This document shows positions 61,981 to 64,000 of a DNA stretch of 64,000 nucleotides, piece after piece. The translations under genes were made by a program, and so were the position numbers. The DNA lies in the NCBI GenBank assembly GCA_030427485.1, contig JAUICG010000017.1:1-64000 (forward strand). The letters run 5' to 3'. How positions within the stretch are numbered: position 1 is the stretch's first letter; every line of letters begins with the position of its first letter. Source of the DNA: Gammaproteobacteria bacterium. GTDB taxonomy: Bacteria; Pseudomonadota; Gammaproteobacteria; Pseudomonadales; Halieaceae. The notes under the pieces are model-generated. The model worked only from the letters and a program-made list of their open reading frames with translations, made no database searches and was not told the DNA's origin.

Positions 61981-62253
61981 TCAGGCGTTGGAAGCGCCTT
62001 TGCGCACCCGGTTCGACGGTTCGCTTACCACGCTGATTTTCTGTCGCATCATGGCTTTCTTCAGTTTCTTGCGGCGCGCTTCCTCGACCTGGATATTGGT
62101 TGAACAAAAGAACTGATCCAGGGCCTCACCGGTTTCGGTGTTGCACCCGAAGGATTCCCGACCCTCCTGGATCAGGGCCATTACCAACAGCAATTCACGT
62201 TGGTCCAGGTGGATGGTGGCGCCCTGGGCGTCGTGCTCCAGTAAACTAATCAT
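61981..62253 (-). CDS. Small protein of unknown function
   Basis: A 90-residue acidic-then-basic protein. The N-terminal half (MISLLEHDAQGATIHLDQRELLLVMALIQEGRESFGC) looks like a helix-rich small domain; the C-terminus is rich in Lys and Arg (VEEARRKKLKKAMMRQK). GGAGATAG precedes the ATG. I do not recognise a family. It is 252 bp upstream of the DUF3014 gene on the same strand. Confidence 0.6.
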   Translation of the reverse strand: MISLLEHDAQGATIHLDQRELLLVMALIQEGRESFGCNTETGEALDQFFCSTNIQVEEARRKKLKKAMMRQKISVVSEPSNRVRKGASNA

Positions 62254-62506
62254 CACTATCTCCACGTAACTAAAAATTAGAACATAGACCAGTGTGCAGC
62301 AGCGTTACTCCGAGTATAGCGCAAGGCAGCCAAAACCGATCCAGTGAGTTTTTAACAGTGGGCGGGGGAAAAGCAAAACAAAAACTGGAGAAAAGTACAG
62401 AAACCCGAAGTTTTACTCCCAGCAGCTGGTCGGACTCAGGTGTATGCCGTTCCAACCTAAGGCCGACAGGCTCCTGGTACTACGTCAATATCATGTTGAC
62501 GGAGCA

Positions 62507-63700
62507 CTAGTGGTCCTGTAGCCAGGCCCTGGCCTGGGATTCACCCAGTGCCACCAGGTCGCCCATCGCAAGGACCATATCCTCCAGGTGCATCCCAAAC
62601 CGGGTGCCGCCGAGAAATTCACCGTTGATATCGTCCGCCCTGGGATCACTCGGGTCGGCATTCACGGTAATCTCAAGGTAGCTGATGCCCTGCGCATTCA
62701 CCGCGCATTCCCCTCGCACCAGTCCGGGCACGGAATAGAACGGCGTCGTGATCGCCGGCGCGCCTGCCGGGATTGCGAACGGCCCGTTCGCCCTGGCGAC
62801 GATCAGGCTTTCCAGAACGGGGTCGGGCGCCAGCGGGAAGTAGCTCGAGAGTTCGGCGGATCCGCCGGATAACGCAGCGGGGTTCGTGCAGATCGCCGGC
62901 TCGCCATCGAGTGGCGCACCGAAGAGAACCTGTCCCGCTGCCAGGTAGGCGTCGGTTGCGCGGTATGTTGAATAGCTGATCACACAGGCGGTCTGGTCCG
63001 GGGTGCGGCATACCGGTACGCGCTGGAACTCGCCGCCGGTATCCACACCCTCGGGTGTGTGCACCGACGTGCCCAGCAAGTGCGCGGCAATCATGTGGCG
63101 CAGCAGGTACTCGTCGGTCTCGATGGTTTGCGCGATCAGGCGCTGTAGATGAACGCTGCCCTGGGAGTGCCCGATCAGTATGAAGCCGCGGCCCTTGTTG
63201 TCATTGGCGACATAGTGCTTGAAGCTGTCCAGTACGTCTTCATAGGCGCTGCTGAAATCCGGCTCCACACCGGAGAACAGCGCGGAGATTGTGGTCTGGC
63301 GGTACACCGGTGCGAACACGCGGCAAAACCGGGAGTAGCGGGCCGCCTGGCTTAGCGCGGCGTAGATCTCCCCAGGACCCGCCTGCAGGTCTGAATTCGC
63401 GCCCGCATCGGTACTGTAGGTGGGGTAGATATAAAAGCAGTCAACCTGCGGGTCGGCTGCAGGGAGGAAGGGTTCGATCTCGGTCGAACCATCGGCATAT
63501 ACACGGGTGGCATCCAGGTTGGCGGCACAGACATTCTCGCCGGCGCCGAGCGCGGGGTGGCACAGCCAGTTTGCGCTGTCACCGTAGATGGCGCTGCCAT
63601 AGCCGTCGAATGGATGACTGTCCGGGAAGTTGAAATCGCTACCATCGCTGCAGGCGGTGAGCAGTGCGACAAGTAGCGCGGTTGCAGCGTTCCTGCGCAT
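62507..63700 (-). CDS. DUF3089 lipoprotein, alpha/beta hydrolase fold
   Basis: A 397-residue lipoprotein with lipobox LTAC at residues 14-17. The mature part has the DUF3089 blocks SANWLCHPALG, VDCFYIYPTYSTD, FCRVFAPVYRQTT and the nucleophile elbow LIGHSQGSVHLQRLI. This family has an alpha/beta hydrolase fold and is probably an esterase at the outer membrane or cell surface. Cysteines in CHPAL...CAANL may form a disulphide. GGAGGAC lies upstream of the ATG. The gene is divergent from the partial gene at 63850. Confidence 0.87.
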   Translation of the reverse strand: MRRNAATALLVALLTACSDGSDFNFPDSHPFDGYGSAIYGDSANWLCHPALGAGENVCAANLDATRVYADGSTEIEPFLPAADPQVDCFYIYPTYSTDAGANSDLQAGPGEIYAALSQAARYSRFCRVFAPVYRQTTISALFSGVEPDFSSAYEDVLDSFKHYVANDNKGRGFILIGHSQGSVHLQRLIAQTIETDEYLLRHMIAAHLLGTSVHTPEGVDTGGEFQRVPVCRTPDQTACVISYSTYRATDAYLAAGQVLFGAPLDGEPAICTNPAALSGGSAELSSYFPLAPDPVLESLIVARANGPFAIPAGAPAITTPFYSVPGLVRGECAVNAQGISYLEITVNADPSDPRADDINGEFLGGTRFGMHLEDMVLAMGDLVALGESQARAWLQDH

Positions 63701-63849
63701 CGTGTGGTGCGTCCTCCGGGAAAACTGGTCGGTGCCGGGCTCTGCGCTGCTGCCGGCACAAATTGCGCCGACGCGGCTCGCCTGCGGCGTTCCCGGGAGC
63801 CATGATAGCAGGACGCGGCGGCATTCGCGGCGGGATTATTGGAGGAACG

Positions 63850-64000
63850 ATGACGGAATTCGACAGTGCGCCGAAGGCGGCGTTGCCATTTAATCAGGGC
63901 GCCCCGGATACCTTTGGGAGCCAGGGTGCGGGAAATGTGGAATATTTATCAGTTTCGATAGCGGCGCGCACCGTCAAGGAGGCGTATCGTGCCGTCGATT
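63850..64000 (+). CDS. Start of an unidentified gene, cut by the window end
   Basis: The frame is open from ATG 63850 to the window end (50 codons). A strong GGAGGA site lies 5 bases upstream. The visible residues (MTEFDSAPKAALPFNQGAP...) show no recognisable domain or signal peptide; the segment after residue 32 (EYLSVSIAARTVKEAYRAV) may be the start of a folded region. Confidence 0.55.
   Translation, partial: MTEFDSAPKAALPFNQGAPDTFGSQGAGNVEYLSVSIAARTVKEAYRAVD

Noticed and set aside
1..64000. CRISPR arrays, tRNA/rRNA genes, insertion sequences, prophage or attachment sites
   Set aside because: No spaced direct repeats, cloverleaf-like sequence, transposase or integrase motifs were seen on either strand.

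Overview
The window is GC-rich, densely coding chromosomal DNA with no tRNA, rRNA, CRISPR array, insertion sequence or prophage that I could see. Gene content points to an aerobic, probably marine gammaproteobacterium: malate:quinone oxidoreductase, a TonB-dependent receptor with the IVTAEKR start typical of oligotrophic marine gammas and sphingomonads, a complete type IV minor-pilin operon with pilY1, Mo-, PQQ- and heme-dependent periplasmic oxidoreductases, and an acyl-CoA/Rieske catabolic island. This mix resembles the Halieaceae (OM60/NOR5) group, but that is inference from gene content.

Layout. 1-8 kb: end of mqo, a TonB receptor, a lone molybdopterin oxidoreductase, a HAD protein, a metallo-beta-lactamase-fold protein and a dienelactone hydrolase. 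8.4-13.4 kb: an unusual isocitrate dehydrogenase with an internal duplication, a tandem PilZ protein, a lipoprotein-like metallophosphoesterase and an L,D-transpeptidase-family protein. 13.7-15.6 kb: first DUF3604 lipoprotein. 15.6-22.2 kb (minus): minor pilin operon fimT-pilV-pilW-pilX-pilY1-pilE with translational coupling throughout. 22.5-29 kb: a cytochrome c/beta-propeller/DUF1080 fusion, an amidohydrolase and a second DUF3604 protein. 29-37 kb: many small proteins (two deazaflavin-dependent reductase-fold proteins, DUF1653, DUF2892, glutathione peroxidase, DUF2452, DUF3833, a PNPOx-like protein), a sirtuin, a TIGR01777 epimerase and a DUF523-DUF1722 protein.

37-50.7 kb looks like a catabolic island: a heme-motif Vgb-like propeller protein, a PQQ dehydrogenase, two adjacent acyl-CoA dehydrogenases, a 52-residue membrane protein, an acyl-CoA synthetase, a 1281-residue four-domain fusion (LsrK-like FGGY kinase, D-2-hydroxyacid dehydrogenase, SCP2, class II aldolase) and a Rieske oxygenase. 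I infer periplasmic oxidation, CoA activation, dehydrogenation and ring or C-H oxidation of a hydrophobic substrate, with the fusion carrying out sequential steps on a polyhydroxylated intermediate.

50.8-60.8 kb: a cytosolic lipase-like hydrolase, an MFS exporter, then two tandem paralogous B12-binding radical SAM proteins (875 residues each) followed 11 bp later by a PuuB/DadA-like FAD amine oxidase. The N-termini of the radical SAM proteins resemble PqqD/RiPP-recognition domains. This is the best candidate for an undescribed modification pathway. 60.8-64 kb: a DUF3014 protein, a small unknown protein, a DUF3089 lipoprotein hydrolase and the start of an unidentified gene.

Several intergenic regions hold perfect or near-perfect inverted repeats that could be operators or RNA hairpins. 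Domain calls come from reading sequence motifs; no database search was run.
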